Assembly (NCBI GenBank): GCA_023515745.1
Contig: JALECJ010000256.1
Span: 2,480,001-2,544,000, forward strand
Length of the DNA: 64,000 nucleotides
Reading direction: 5' to 3'
Source: Amoeboaphelidium protococcarum
Taxonomy: Eukaryota > Aphelidiomycota > Aphelidea
The position numbers and the translations under genes are program-made. The notes beneath the pieces are model-generated. The model saw only the letters and a list, made by a program, of their open reading frames with translations. It had not been told where the DNA came from and did not search any database. Position 1 is the stretch's first letter; each line of letters begins with the position of its first letter. Shown here piece by piece: positions 1-12,814 of this stretch.

Positions 1-2848
1 CATTATCATCAAATGGAGCACTGTCCACCATTGGAGCAGAAGCCTGAATATTATCAAACATTGGAGCATCAGACTACTTCTTACCGGAATCCTTCTTACC
101 TTCGCTCTTAGCGAATAGATCATCTTCGGACGCGCCATACGCCATGTATGAAACTCTCTTCTTCAGAATCATTGTTGTGATGAATCCAAAGACCAAGAAT
201 ATTCCCAAAAGTAAATTGTCCAGCCAAAAGCCAGACAACGTGTTGTTAGCATTCTGACATGTGGCATCAACCATAAACTGAATAGCCTCGGCCACAGGTT
301 TACACTCGCCAAACTTTGGGTCAGGATTACTTACAAAGAGATTATTGATCAACGAGCTTACTGCAGAGGATGCCAATGTCAACAAGTAGTTTTACACCCA
401 AGTAGCAAAGTCATCTAATGCAGATTGCAGTTGGTTAGCCAAGTTCTTGACAACATTCAATGTGGACACTGCCAAATTTACCAATCCACTAACAGAGTCA
501 GCCATGCTACGGATCGTGGCATACGCTTGCTCACTTTATGCAACCTGATTATTCTGCACAACCTTTATGTCATTTACTAGCGTAGTCACATTACTCTACA
601 ATTTGCTAATAGCCTGATTAGCTTGTCTGATAAACAAAACGCGCCAATATGCTTCATAGTAATCAGCAGTCAGTGGCTAGTTCTCTGGATCTGATGGGCT
701 ACCAGTAACAACGGTTGGATCAAATGTATTATCATTGGCATCAACTTTGTTCACAGCCAAAAATCCAAAAGTGTAATTAGTCCAGGATGAATTAACTGAC
801 AATGCACGGCTGTTGAACGCGTCCAATTTCTGCTACATGACAACTGCATTACCTTAATCAGCGGAGAAAGACGCAGCAGTCAGACCTTGCGCAGTATTAT
901 TAGCACCGTTCAAGGTATTATCAATACTGGTAGTGTTCACCAAAGTGGGAAAATCAAACTTGCTAGCATTGAAATTAGCAAAACTGGTGTTAACGGAACC
1001 AACTTATCCAGAGATATTCAAGCCAGAAACCAAACCGGATACATTAAGCGCCGACACTGATTTAGTCATGGCATCAAGTTAGCTAGCTCCAATCTAATTC
1101 AAAACTTTAATGGCATTGTCATCCTTAGAGTTAATAGAAGCATTGAACAGAGTATTCCCCTTGCGACAGCTATCCAAGAACAGTTAAGGATTAAAGCCAA
1201 CAGTGACATTCTACAGGAATGAGGCATTAAAGTTCGCGTTGAACTCTGCACCAGTGTAGTCATGATTCAATAGTACGGGGATTGCATCACAAGCGACATT
1301 CAGTGGAGCACTTACAATGTAGAAGATGGAGTACTGCAGCCACACTATAGATGACATTAGAAGTACTGCCACTGGAAAAGTTATCATAAACGCCGGTCTC
1401 TTAGCAAAGGCACACATCTTGGTCAGTATCAGTGGAATCAGAATAATCGCCGCCTCAATGCCAAAAACCAATGCTCCATACTATTTATAGTAGAAAGAAG
1501 CATCATCAAACGCAGAAGATGCCTGGCTTTGTATATTCTAAGCTGATACAGAAAAATCCGCTTAAGACTGATTGAAAGCACTGACTGAGCTATTCAGAGA
1601 GGCTCTCAATTAAGGAACAGTGGAATTGATCAGCGGCAGTATCTGCGCAGTGAAATTACTAGTCAGATTCGAGAAGGTGTTCGATATCTGATTCGAAGTA
1701 TTCCTCACATCAACACCTTGGATCTGCTAGATAAAATCTGTAATGTTAGGCAGATTATTAAAGTCAGGCAAAGTGACACTTCTTAGCGGACCAGATGATG
1801 GGAAATTAGGTACTGTCCAGTTGGTACCATTGAATTAGACAACTGACAACGCGTCCATTTAATCAGCAAAGCCATTAAAAGTTGCAGGCAGAGAGGAAAC
1901 ATTGGCTTTCAGGCTATCCAACTATGCCTACGTCTGATTAAGCTTAACGACAGCATTATCCAGATTAGATGCGATAGTGTTTAAATTAAAGGTGATGTTG
2001 TTCACCAGCAATGCCACACTCTGATTCAATTTAGTTGCCAAAGGTCCATTGCTCGCAGACATGTTGTACAGAATATTGGTCAAAGTATCCGCCGCAACAT
2101 TAGGGGCATTAGCAATACCATTCAAGGAGTTGTTAACAAAAAGAGCAGCGTCCACAGTCAGAGCAGTGGTTCCCTGTTTGAATTGACCAATCGTGAAAGT
2201 CACATCATTAGAGAGAGCAATAAGTAGTGATGCAAAGGCAATGTTAAGGACTGCAAAAGCTCCAAAAGCACCAAATGAGATCTGAATCTCACGAAGACTA
2301 TAGCCGCCTTTCTTTACATTCTTACCACCACAAGTATTGCAGCAGACACGCAAGATACAGAAGCCAATTATACCAACCGGCACCAGAACAGCCATAACGA
2401 AACCAATGAGTACAGCTTTGATAGCATTTCCAAAATACGGATCATTAAGTATGAGTTAAGCGCTATCGCCACTCACTCCAGTCTGAGGCAACTTGCCAAT
2501 GAAGCTATTCTGGCTCACATTGCGGACATACATAATCATCGCTGTCAAGTCAGCAGGACGTTGAAAGCCAATGTAACTTAGCTAGATTTAACGTGCACCA
2601 CGCCCCAAATACGTTGTGGATCTTCCCTTCAAATCTTGAGCAGATACCACCAGCGATCCAACATCAGTGGGCACATTCTCAGTAAAAGGTATTGCTGAGG
2701 CAGATCTCTTGAACAGGTGTCCAGCATTGTATTACTGAAATCGGTAGTTACCAGCATTTGGCACAGCCATGGCATAATTTTATACTCCCAGCGAGATTGA
2801 GGCAAGCAACAGGCAAACATAGTTGATCGAATCGTACGAAATCAACAT
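1..2848 (-). CDS. Prominin-like pentaspan membrane glycoprotein (3' end outside window)
   Basis: Read with TAA/TAG as Gln this is one open frame of about 949 codons that continues past the window start. A signal peptide follows the first ATG. Five membrane segments lie near residues 143-169, 192-212, 460-480, 486-510 and 874-896, with cysteines (RVCCNTCGG) just after the first. Two large loops (about 246 and 359 residues) are rich in N-x-S/T sites and so are probably extracellular, and a polar tail follows segment five. Signal peptide, five spans, cysteine-rich first cytoplasmic stretch and two big glycosylated loops match the prominin plan, whose members sit on membrane protrusions and bind cholesterol. 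Fungal Prm1-type fusion proteins have a related plan and are the main alternative. Sequence identity to prominin is weak, so the call rests on topology. Confidence 0.6.
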
Positions 2849-2882
2849 TTTCAAACAATACTTCCAACCCACTAAACTGCAG

Positions 2883-2894
2883 TATTTATATATA
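2883..2894 (-). promoter_or_regulatory. TATA-like element upstream of the prominin-like gene
   Basis: On the minus strand this reads TATATATAAATA and ends 35 nt before the ATG at 2848. Transcription starting about 30 nt downstream of the element would leave a leader of roughly 10-20 nt. The assignment rests on sequence and spacing only. Confidence 0.4.
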
Positions 2895-3157
2895 GGGCGG
2901 ATAAGATATTGTCTGTTTAGAGTATTAGAGCCTACGTATATTTATTGAGATAAAGTGGTCAAGTTCGGATGCTATGCGCGGATTGAGCACCCGTAGTCAT
3001 GGTGACAACGGTTATCTGGTGGAGCTCATCGGCGATTGGCTCCGTCATAAAGCGCCTGTCGTTGCCAAGTGTAGCTCTGGTTATACAAGGAAGGGTATGG
3101 CAAATGGAGAAATAAACAAATTAAAATACGGTAGAGATGTAATTTTATTATATAAAA

Positions 3158-3504
3158 TCACTCAGTAGCAGCAGTAGCTCTGGTGTAGATCACCAAACTG
3201 TGGTGCTTGCTCACACACTTGATGAGACCTTATGCTTCCAAGTACTCCAATGCCCTTCTGGCAACACTACCGTTGACGCGCAGACGATCAACAAGAACTG
3301 ATGGAGTGATCAACTTTGCAGTTGGAATATCCTTCATCAGCTTATCCATGGTGTTCTTGTCCATGGTGACGGCGTTATTAGCCTTGTCCTTAGTCTTTCC
3401 CTTACTCCACTTCTTTTTCTTTGCTCCAGCCTACATAATCATTCAATCAATCATTCAATAAATAATAATCTTGATCATAATTATGCGCAATGATCGCTTA
3501 CCAT
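3158..3504 (-). CDS. RPS25: 40S ribosomal protein S25 (eS25), two exons
   Basis: Joined exons encode 91 residues: lysine-rich start [15 protein letters not shown], then the winged-helix body with [19 protein letters not shown] and the end TRATAATE followed by TGA. This is the conserved eS25 core; yeast and human proteins are slightly longer at the N-terminus. eS25 sits in the head of the small subunit near the E site. Exon 1 is only the ATG (3502-3504); the intron is 3431-3501 (71 nt, GTAAGC...TGTAG) and exon 2 is 3158-3430. An intron directly after the start codon is common in ribosomal protein genes. One glutamine in the conserved core (LEAQGLIK) is encoded by TAA, showing the altered code in a highly expressed gene. 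Confidence 0.93.
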
Positions 3505-4343
3505 TTTATATATCTGTTATTAATCAAGTATATAGATACTTTTCGAGTAATGAGGTGGGTGCCGCCTGAAGGATCTCAAAGGCTGCGCAAAGCAAATCGA
3601 GCAACCTTAATCAACCTTAAAGGGCGATACGCTTGGATCACGCGGCGACTGGATTTGAAAATGTGACAAAAGGCAAAATGATGGTAGCCACCACTGTTCT
3701 TGTCTTCAAACATATTATTCGCGTTGCTTGTGCTGAGCACACTATATTTAGTAGTGGTGAGCTGGCATTTCTTTGCGATAGATTAATGGATTGTGGTCAC
3801 ATAATAACATTTTCGAATGTAATGTCTACCACCTTTCTCCATATTCTGTATCCTTCGCTAAGCCACTCTGTGGCCGTGAGTGTTGGGAGAAACCATGGAG
3901 AATATATTATTGTCGTTTAATATATAAAAACCTTGATAATTTTTGTAATTTTTTTAAAAATTAATTGCTTGGAACGATTTACCGGCGAGTTTTGATATGT
4001 TCAATGTCTTTATTATTTCATTACTCCATGCACCGTCATTCAAATTAATGATGGTAAAATGAGTTCCCGTGAAGTATAAACGTTCCAATGATGGATTAAA
4101 TATGAATAAGTTTTCAGAAGAGAATAAGTGTTCAACTAAATCACCTTCACAATATATTGGACGCGATTTTTACCAAAGGTTTTTTATCCGAATGTTATCG
4201 AAATGTTTGCCAAGTAAGTCACAACTCTAATTGGCAAGACGATATCCAGAATAATTAGTGTGGAAACCGGGCAACAACAGATTTCAGAATGGTTGAATGA
4301 CTATTATTGAAACTTTACACTCACTGTTCAGCTGAGAGGCAAT
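3505..4343. other. 839-bp interval with conflicting weak ORFs, no confident gene
   Basis: Between RPS25 and MIP two readings compete. On the plus strand an ORF from ATG 3678 runs to a TGA near 3995. On the minus strand an open stretch from about 4280 down past 3960 has protein-like composition (for example FIFNPSLERLYFTGTHFTI) but no ATG after its upstream TGA. It could be the last exon of an unresolved gene or a decayed gene lying just 3' of MIP. I recognise neither and do not call a gene. Confidence 0.3.
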
Positions 4344-6341
4344 TCACTACCCATCATTTGGCACTTTGAGAGGAGCATTGCTCAACAACTTTGACCAGTT
4401 CATAGCTCTAGGATCTACAGAACCACCGTGCCTCAAAACTTCGTCGCGCAATAACCTTCCATTCATTTCCCATTAACCTATACTTGAGTTTTATGATGCA
4501 AAGATCGATTAAAAAATCTAGTGAGCCAGAGTCCTGCTCCAGAGGTATGAGTAATATCCGGCTCCATAGGTGAAGAGATGAGTGAAGGTAGTTTCAGGGC
4601 CAGCTAACCGTGACGATGATCTACCACCTCGGGGCATATTATTACCACCATAGAACTACTACCACGTAGCTTAGTAAATAGAGGTAGTGTCCAACGTTAG
4701 TGATTGCTCTTATGTCAATTAGTGATAATTTTGATCGAGCGCAGAGTAAAATAACTAAGTTTTTAATTCAGAAGTAGCTTCCTTGGAGGACATGTATCCA
4801 TATATGCCTTGTTATGACATTGCACGCGTTTACTACAAACTCCCATCATCGAAGCTAAGCTATGAATTCTATAGCCTTGTATAAAAGATGGGTGAATTGA
4901 CAAAGTACTCCATCAGAATAGATGGCATCTCGACAAAGTCCAATGCGCATCTGGAGCCGGCGACATGTTGATAATCAGTACGCGCCGCTATTGAATGCAT
5001 TGCATGTCCCATCTCGTGTGCCAGAGTGACTATATTAGGCCATGTGAGGCGCGCCGGTCCATCAGTGGACTTTTCAAAGTTACAAACCAGCGTCAGGATT
5101 GGCAATTGTTTAAGGCCCACTCCTTATTGCCATTTCAATCCTTCTGACTCAAAGTCCATTCTTAGGTCAGGACGGTAATGATCAAGATCATTTTTCTATA
5201 TCAATCGTGAACACCGGACAGTAAATTAGGATGGATGATTGATCTTGTCGACTTGATTATCAACGCTCAATCTCCGGCTAAATAGATCAAAGTAAATTGA
5301 ACCAACTTTAGCGTCACAATCAACATCGATAACCTCAGCCTTGATCACATCCTCATGCCAACATTCACCTGTAAGTATTTCAGCAGGTCTGATAGCATAG
5401 CCATAAAGTAACTGAAACAGCGATGAAAGACTCTGCATGACATCTCCAATCTAGTAGGTACCATGGATCACGGGTCTCCGATGATGTAGCCCAATGTCGC
5501 GTCCATGCTCTCTTGTCACTCTGTCTAGAAATCTCTTAACTGTCGACTAATTACCGGCCATTTTATCTTTCAGGTACAACTCAGAGTAGCTTTCATGATC
5601 CAGTAGATGAGCAATCTCGGACCTCAGCACTATGATATCGTGAAGCATTTGAGATCTGGGATGCATGTGTTTTCGCCTAGGACGCTTATATTAAGGAAGA
5701 ATATCTGACAAGGATGTGAATGCATGTCCAACCACATTTAATGCATTTGATAATTCAACAAATTTTTATTTCTTTTATGAAGACATTCGAACTCCACTCT
5801 TTTCAAAGTCATTAAGTAATAGTGTAGTAACTCTACTCGCACCGGGATCTCGAACGGAACCAGATAATTGGGCCTCCTTCAGAGCATTATATAGGCCTTG
5901 GTGTGTATTGAGATCATTTATTAGTGCACCTAAGATATTATAGCATTAATCAGCAGCTTGAGTCCATTCAGGATCTGGATGAACATTTCTAATCAACTCT
6001 GCCGGATCAATGATGGAGCATATCATGTCAGAGAGTAAATCCATCTACCTAGGTACATTATGATACTAGTCTGGACGCGTTTACACTATTTAATCGACTA
6101 GTTATAGAGATCGCTATAAAGTACCACTTGCGTCACTAATCATGCGTTAACATGAAGTAAGATTAGACATTTTGAATAAGCCGCATCGTCCACTTTGACC
6201 AAGATAACGAGACCTATAATACGAAGGATCATTAAAGACCCTCTTTAATTCTGATGATTATCCACTTTATAACTACGCGTAATATCGGCGATCTGCCTTA
6301 ATGCATAGCTATTATACTCTTTAAGCTAGCCGCAAATTCAT
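4344..6341 (-). CDS. Mitochondrial intermediate peptidase (M3 metallopeptidase)
   Basis: One uninterrupted frame of 665 codons. Residues 1-30 are Arg/Lys-rich without acidic clusters, fitting a mitochondrial presequence. The N-terminal half contains the MIP-type stretch ADPAELIRNVHPDPEW. The catalytic core has GSIYFDLFSR and the zinc site HEMGHAMHS (HExxH), followed by FVEMPSILMEYF with the third zinc ligand. The C-terminal part has HLFTYGAGYYSYLWSR. This order and spacing identify octapeptidyl aminopeptidase (Oct1/MIP), which trims eight residues from matrix proteins after MPP cleavage; MPP beta is encoded at 16.8-18.5 kb. Human and yeast MIP are somewhat longer, mainly at the N-terminus. 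Many glutamines are TAA/TAG. Thimet oligopeptidase is excluded by the MIP-type N-terminus. Confidence 0.93.
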
Positions 6342-6612
6342 CAGCGTGCAATTGCGATCAATTCACTTTCAAAGTAGTGATAAAAATATCAGCTTAGTTT
6401 CTAGTTTCTCTCACGATAAAATCAGATTCGTGACTTTAAGAAAATACTGAAAATATAGTCAAGTGAAACGATACAGAATGGAGAGTCAAGATATTAACAG
6501 TTAGAGGTATTTATCATAAATTCTTTAATGACTTATATAATAAAGTTTTTAGTAAGGTAGTAATATTGAGCGATTCACCAATGTTAGATTACAATCATAG
6601 CAACACTAGAGA

Positions 6613-7167
6613 ATGGATAGCGCGTCATCAAACCAGTATTACGGAGATGATGAAGCTGATCCACAAGACGATGTGCTGTAGAGTATGGATAGCGCTTCAT
6701 CAATTGAACTGGATTTAGTAAATACTAATCTGATGAATGGCCTAATTAATAACAAATAAGGCTCAGACTCTGACAGCTTGAGTTCAATCTAAGTGAAATA
6801 ATCGCAATTGAAAGAACAGAAAGAGCCATTTTAGTTGAAACTGCCCGACCTGTCCTCAGGGAGAGTTAATAACAACAACAAGTTATAATCTGGTTAACTG
6901 ACTTAAATTCATCATGATAGAAAGAATAGTACAGCTGACAGTTAATTATCTTACAGTGGAAGCGACGAGCCGGGATCTGCGACATCACCGTATATTGATA
7001 ACTGGCGCGCTCAAGTATCTTAAAATAGACCTCGTGATTAAAAGAAGGTGGTTGAGAAGAATGGCGCATCTACAATTTCAGTTTCTAGGTAGCTCGAGAC
7101 ACTTTCAATTCAAGAAGATAAAATCAACCGCGTATCTCAATTGCAAAATGAAAGAATCCAAAAGTGA
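6613..7167 (+). CDS. Hypothetical Ser/Asn/Gln/Asp-rich protein
   Basis: A 184-codon frame from ATG to TGA in which more than ten Gln codons are TAA or TAG. The product is polar and probably disordered, with a repeated N-terminal phrase (MDSASS at residue 1, SMDSASS at about residue 24), an asparagine run and no membrane segment. No domain is recognisable. Its composition differs from chance ORFs, and the gap to the next gene leaves room for an independent gene, but with only TGA as stop a frame of this length can also arise by chance. It may also be the first exon of something longer. Confidence 0.45.
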
Positions 7168-7590
7168 AAGTATCATACTCCTCATTACTTGCTCCATTCT
7201 CCGCTCATTACTCCTATCCATTTAGATCGACATTATATAAAGATCCGTTCGGCAAGATCAAAAAGACTGTTTCACACGGCCGAAGTCAAAACTTTAAAAT
7301 CTCAGCTTTGTTAGTTTCTCATCGCCGAATCTCTCACATTTCCGAAACGGTACGAAAAAACAAAACGCCTGTCTCTTTGACTGACCGTCTGATTGTTCTT
7401 CCACAGCCCATTCTGCTATAATTCATTCTCTCTTCTCTGTATTTCCCGATCTCAAACTCGAACGAAGTTGGTCAGTTTTGATTGTTGTCTCGTTTCATTG
7501 TAATAATTATAGTCTCATCATTACTGGTCTTGACACTTATATCTGCAAATCATCATCGTCACTAATTATCTTGTTAGTACAATTGGCATA
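7168..7590 (+). promoter_or_regulatory. Upstream region of calcineurin A
   Basis: This interval is non-coding as far as I can see. It has a TATA-like TATATAA at about 7234-7240 and pyrimidine-rich stretches (CTCTCTTCTCTG type) before the calcineurin ATG. No conserved operator could be identified. Confidence 0.3.
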
Positions 7591-9318
7591 ATGTCGGCAA
7601 GTCGTTAGAGTAAAGAGGCCAAGGATGTGCCTAGTGTCAGTATTTAAGTGGCCCAGAAGAATGATAATGCTCGTTCCCCAAATAGTCCATCCATTTAGCC
7701 GCCCAGTGCCTCACCAAATATCGCCAGTATCCCTACTAACATTGTTAAGGCTTTGCAGCATCAGTCTGTGAATAAGCCCAAGTCTCCGGCAGAGTTCAAA
7801 GTGCACATTACCGAGGATGGAACCAAGTACAGTACGGTGGAAAGAATTTTGAAGGAAGTTCCTGCTCCTGTTGCGTATCTGCCTACTGATGAGCAGTTTT
7901 ACTCTAAACAACGTCCTGGTTATCCTAATTTGGAATTTCTGCGTCAACACTTTATTCATGAAGGTAGATTGACCACGTAGCAGGCACTATTGATCATTTA
8001 GAAGACCACCGAGATCTTGAAGCATGAGTCTAACGTTCTTGATGTCGATGCACCTATTACAGTTTGTGGTGATATTCATGGTTAGTATTTTGACTTGATG
8101 AAGCTATTCGATGTTGGTGGTCAGCCTGGGGAAACGAGATATCTATTTCTGGGAGATTATGTCGATAGAGGATACTATTCTATCGAATGTATGCTATATC
8201 TATGGGCATTGAAGATGTGGTATCCCCAGTCTATATACTTGCTGAGAGGAAATCATGAGTGCAGACATTTGACTGATTATTTCACTTTTAAGCTTGAGGT
8301 TAAGCACAAGTACGTTGAAAAGATTTATGAGAGCTGCCTGGAGTCTTTTAATGCGCTTCCACTGGCTGCTATAATGAACAAACAATTTCTCTGTATTCAC
8401 GGTGGTCTGTCTCCGGAATTCACCACCATTGATGACCTGAAGAGTATCAATAGATTCAGAGAGCCACCGACTCATGGCTTGATGTGTGACCTGCTGTGGG
8501 CTGATCCTATTGAAGATTTTGGCAATGAGAAGACTAATGAGTTTTTTGTTCATAATCATGTACGAGGCTGTTCGTATTTCTTTAGTTATCATGCTGCATG
8601 TGCATTTATTGAGAAGAATGAACTGCTATCAATTATTCGTGCCCATGAGGCGTAGGATGCTGGCTACAAGATGTATAGAAAGACCAAGACTACTGGATTT
8701 CCATCGCTAATCACTATCTTCAGTGCTCCCAACTATCTGGATGTGTACAACAATAAGGCGGCCATTTTGAAGTACGAGAATAATGTGATGAATATCAGGC
8801 AGTTTAACTGCACACCTCATCCATACTTTTTGCCTAATTTTATGGATGTGTTCACGTGGAGTATGCCGTTTGTATGTGAAAAGATTACCGATATGCTGGT
8901 CTCAGTACTGAGTATTTGCAGTAAGGAGGAGTTGGAAGAATTGGAGCAGAGCGCAGCTGATAAAAAGACTGATATCATTCCAGAGGAGGTTGAGGCTAGA
9001 CGTAATGTTATCAGGAATAAGATCAAGGCGATTGGCAAGATGGCCAGGGTGTTTAATGTGCTGCGTGACTAGTCTGAGAGTATTATGGAGTTGAAGAGTT
9101 TGATGGGAACCAAGCAGTTGCCTACTGGTTATCTGGCACTAGGTGCTGAGGGAATTAAGCGTGCTATTACCAATTTTGAGGAGGCCAAGAAGAGTGATTT
9201 GCAGAATGAGAGATTGCCTCCAATGAAGGGATTAGTAGGAGGTGATGAAGAATAGTCCATTAAGAACGACAGTACGAAACGCCAATAGTCTGGCGGCTCC
9301 TCCAAGTTACTAATATGA
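7591..9318 (+). CDS. CNA1: Calcineurin A, Ca2+/calmodulin-dependent Ser/Thr phosphatase catalytic subunit
   Basis: A single 575-codon frame. After a polar N-terminus comes the PPP core with all metal and phosphate motifs: GDIHGQYFDL near residue 160, [31 protein letters not shown] and [11 protein letters not shown]. The calcineurin B-binding helix follows. The segment [20 protein letters not shown] is a basic amphipathic calmodulin-binding helix, and an autoinhibitory-type tail ([19 protein letters not shown]) lies near the C-terminus. It dephosphorylates targets when Ca2+ rises, with calcineurin B and calmodulin as partners; neither is in this window. The Q of GDIHGQ is encoded by TAG at 8083-8085, which is strong evidence for the altered code. 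No intron is seen. Confidence 0.97.
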
Positions 9319-9475
9319 TCAGTCTATATTTGTATAAATATAGTGAGTTTAGACGTTTAATAAATAATGCTGTTAGTTGTACAATGTGATTTCATTGTTA
9401 GCTTTTGATGTAAAAGAACTTTTATTGTTTTTCACTTTTTTGATCTTCAACAGTGAACGCGATTGTCATAAAAGA

Positions 9476-12400
9476 ATGGTTAGTAGTATCGGTAATAATA
9501 AACAGAAAGGCAGCAAGAAGGGTGGCGGTTCTGTGCTGAAGCGATTGAAGAGTAATCTTAAAGACTTGGGATTAATCGGTCCATAGAAAAAGTCTGGTGC
9601 CAGCAATAAGGGCGCTAAATCAGGTGATGGTGGACGTGATACTATATTGACTAAGCGCGAAAAACTGGCAAAACTTCATAATAGAATCAGTCCATTTGAG
9701 CTGAAAGTCAATAGGTAGAAGCACCAGGTACTCAATAGAGTGGTGAAAGGAAGTGTTGGTAAGCCCATGATATCGCGCAAGAAGGGCTATGAGAATAGAT
9801 CCAAGACTCTGCTGCAGGAGTATAATCAGAAGGACAAGGTGTCATCATTTACTGATCGCAGATTTGGTGAAAATGACTCGAAAATGACAGCGGAGGAGAA
9901 AATGTTGGCGCGTTTTGCCAAAGAGAAGAGACGTAAGTCTGAGCTGTATAATCTCGCTGACGGTAGTGACGGCAATGGTGATAGTGACTATGATGAGGAT
10001 GGATTCGGTTCTGGTGCCGGCGGTCTGCTAGGTGAAGATTTGAATGATTTTCAGTTGACTCACTCTGGCAAGCGGTTGAGCGAGTATGATGATGCGCGTC
10101 TGGCTTCTCATGATCCAAGATTAAATGATACGCATGATGGTGAAGGTTATGGCGGTGGTGGTGGTACGGATAATATTGACGCGTCTATTGTTCGCGATTA
10201 TCATTTTGGTGGATTCGCGCCGTCTGATCAATAACAATAATAGCAGTAAGATGATCCGAATTATAAGCCAAAAACATTCAAGGATGTTATGCATGAAGTC
10301 ATGGCTAAATCGAAATATCACAAGATGCTGCGATAGAAAGAGTAGGAAGAGAATGAGGATATGGTATTTGAATTGAATGAAGAAGTTGACGATATTCGCG
10401 ATGTTCTTCATGAAGCATCGCAGAAGAGATTGGCAGAGCAGGAGCAGTCTCTACAGGCTACAACATCTAAAAAGAGTGAAAATGAAATTGAGGATTATGA
10501 TATGTTTGTTAAGGAGTTGACTTTTGAGAAGCGGGCCAGACCGACTGATAGACTCAAGACTGAGGAAGAACTGATTAAAGAAGAGGCTGACAGATTACGT
10601 CAGTTGGAGGAAGAGCGTCGCGCTAGAATGTTCTAATCTTCCTCTAAATCTAAAGGTGTTAGTGGTAAGAAGTTAGACTCCTCTGTGGTGAAAGGAGGTG
10701 ACGATTTGGAGATTAATTATCAGCTGAGTGACGTTTAAGATTCCGAAGATGAGGATGAGAATATGGAGAGTGGAAATGCTCTGACTTATAAAGACGGCAA
10801 GTTGATGAATGCTCATGAGCTATCTTTATCCTCTCACGCTAAATTGAGAATATAGAAAGAGCAAGATCTTGATACTGAAGAAGATGACGATGAAGAGGAG
10901 GTTGATAGCGAAGATGAGAGCGACTTTGATAGTGATTTGAATGAATAGGTGGATGAAGATCTAGGTAAAAAAGGTGATGCATCAAATTCATTTGGTGGTG
11001 CAAAAGAGTCTGAGAATTCTAATGAAGTTGAGTCTGTAAATGGCGAAGAATCGGATATTATTGAAGATGCTACTAGTCATAGTGAGAGCGTGGATGGAGA
11101 ATAGGGGAAGAATCAATAGAAAGAACTAAACAAGTCCCACGTGCCGTATGTTTTGGAATGTCCGGAAAGCTTTGCCGAACTATAATCTCTTATGGCTTAG
11201 TACAACGTGACTGATTAAGAAATTGCTCTGAAAAGATTAAAAGTATTGTATCATCCTTCTGTGAATCCGAATCATGGTGGCAAGCTTGAATTGTTGTTGA
11301 AGATGCTTGTTCAGCTGTATGATCTTAAATGCAAGACAAGTGAAAATGATGGTGATTGCAATGTTTTGGAAGAGCTGGACATGTTGGCCAACAATATTCA
11401 TGATCTAGCTCTGAAGTATCCAGACACGATGTAAAAGATTGCATTTGCCAAACTGGAAAGGATGTAGAAATCATTGAGTAAAGTATCAGTAGCTCTACCT
11501 AGCAATCTACCTGCATCGAAGTACAAGTTTGTAGTCTCATAGGAGCACCTAATGTCCGCTGCGTTATTAACCAAGTTGTATTCAATGACCGACTTTTATA
11601 ACGCTGTTGGGACACCTTTGTATATGATTTACGCATAGTGGCTGAATAATTTGTGTCACAGAGTAAAGAGTTTGCCATCATTAATTGATACTGGTGTCAT
11701 GTCTCTGGTATTGCGTGAATGCCTGCACGGTTTAATCATCTGTCAGTCTCTTTATGGTTGTGTAATTGAGACTAAGAGATTTATTCCGGAAGTATAAAAC
11801 TTTTTAAATACCATGATAAATGTAGTTGGCTCCAAGTATTTAGATGGTGCCGATTTGCATAAGTATGGTCCCTCATTTAGTAATACTTAGCTCAAATAGC
11901 AATAGCGCCTGTCTCTTGATTTTGCTACTGAGTATATCGAGACCTTTGATACTCCTTTACCGCAGTTACTGATATAAAAGTGTCCATTGGGTATAACAGA
12001 GTGCAAGTCTGTTTTGTTTAACGTATCCTTGCAATTGCTGTCCTCATATGCGAGTCTTTACGCGTCGAAGGAGACCAGATTGTAAGGAGATCTTGCCGAT
12101 GGATAAACTTTATCTGACATTTTTGTGCATGTTCCAGAAGTTAATGGATTTCCCTTCAAGGAAGTTTTTGGTCCAGTTCAATAAGTTTTTTTGTAGTTGA
12201 AGAGTAAGTTCAAGGACGCTGGTATTGAATGCCGATAATTGTCCACGACGGTGAATGAGTTTACTGCGATAGAGACGGATTTGATGAAGGTGAGATTGCG
12301 TAACTGTCATCTCATTGGCGTTCTTCAATGTACTAGGTTGCCTCTTTAGCTCCACAAATAGAAGCGCCATGCTGTACAGAAGAGTCTAAATCCTAAATTT

Positions 12401-12664
12401 AATGAAGCATTCAATCCGGATCGGAAATATGATCCTAATGCGGAAAGAGCTGAGGCGTAAAAGTTGAAATCATTGCATGCGAAAGAAATGAAGGGTGCAA
12501 TGAGGGAGTTGAGAAAAGATGCTGCATTCCTTGCAAAGACTCGGTTGGAGTAGATCAAGGAGAAGGATGCTGAGTACAACAAGATGATCAAGAGAGTATA
12601 CGGCATAATTGGTAATGAAGTGGGGGAGGATCGACGCGAAGGGAAAAAGCATAAAGGAGATTGA
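9476..12664 (+). CDS. NOP14: NOP14, small-subunit processome protein
   Basis: One frame of 1062 codons. The basic N-terminus has SPFELKVNRQKHQVLNR, followed by conserved LLQEYNQKDKVSSFTDRRFGE. Long acidic, lysine-rich and coiled stretches fill the middle. The block LTFEKRARPTDRLKTEEEL precedes a helical C-terminal half with VPYVLECPESFAELQSLM. The end is strongly basic. These blocks and the length match Nop14 (about 810 residues in yeast and 860 in human), with expanded acidic linkers here. Nop14 works with Emg1 and Noc4 in nucleolar 18S rRNA processing and 40S assembly. The gene is intronless and uses many TAA/TAG Gln codons. It ends 150 nt from the convergent gene at 12815. Confidence 0.93.
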
Positions 12665-12814
12665 GTCACTGAGTTTAATAACAAGACGCCTTTTATCAAA
12701 AAAGAATTTTATGTATCCAAAATTTTCTAGCTAGTATGTTGAATCAAAAGCGCCAAAGTTCTTAAGTTTACTTTTGCAAAGAGATGCAACCCATTCTTTG
12801 ATAAATCAACCGCT

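Noticed and set aside
2974-3168. 64-codon plus-strand ORF
   Set aside because: It overlaps the 3' end of RPS25 on the other strand, continues only through Q-rich read-through codons and has no motif.
3633-3995. Plus-strand ORF of about 120 codons
   Set aside because: No recognisable domain, uncertain start, and it conflicts with a protein-like reading on the other strand.
7711-8592. Antisense ORFs inside calcineurin A
   Set aside because: Shadows of a strongly conserved sense gene.
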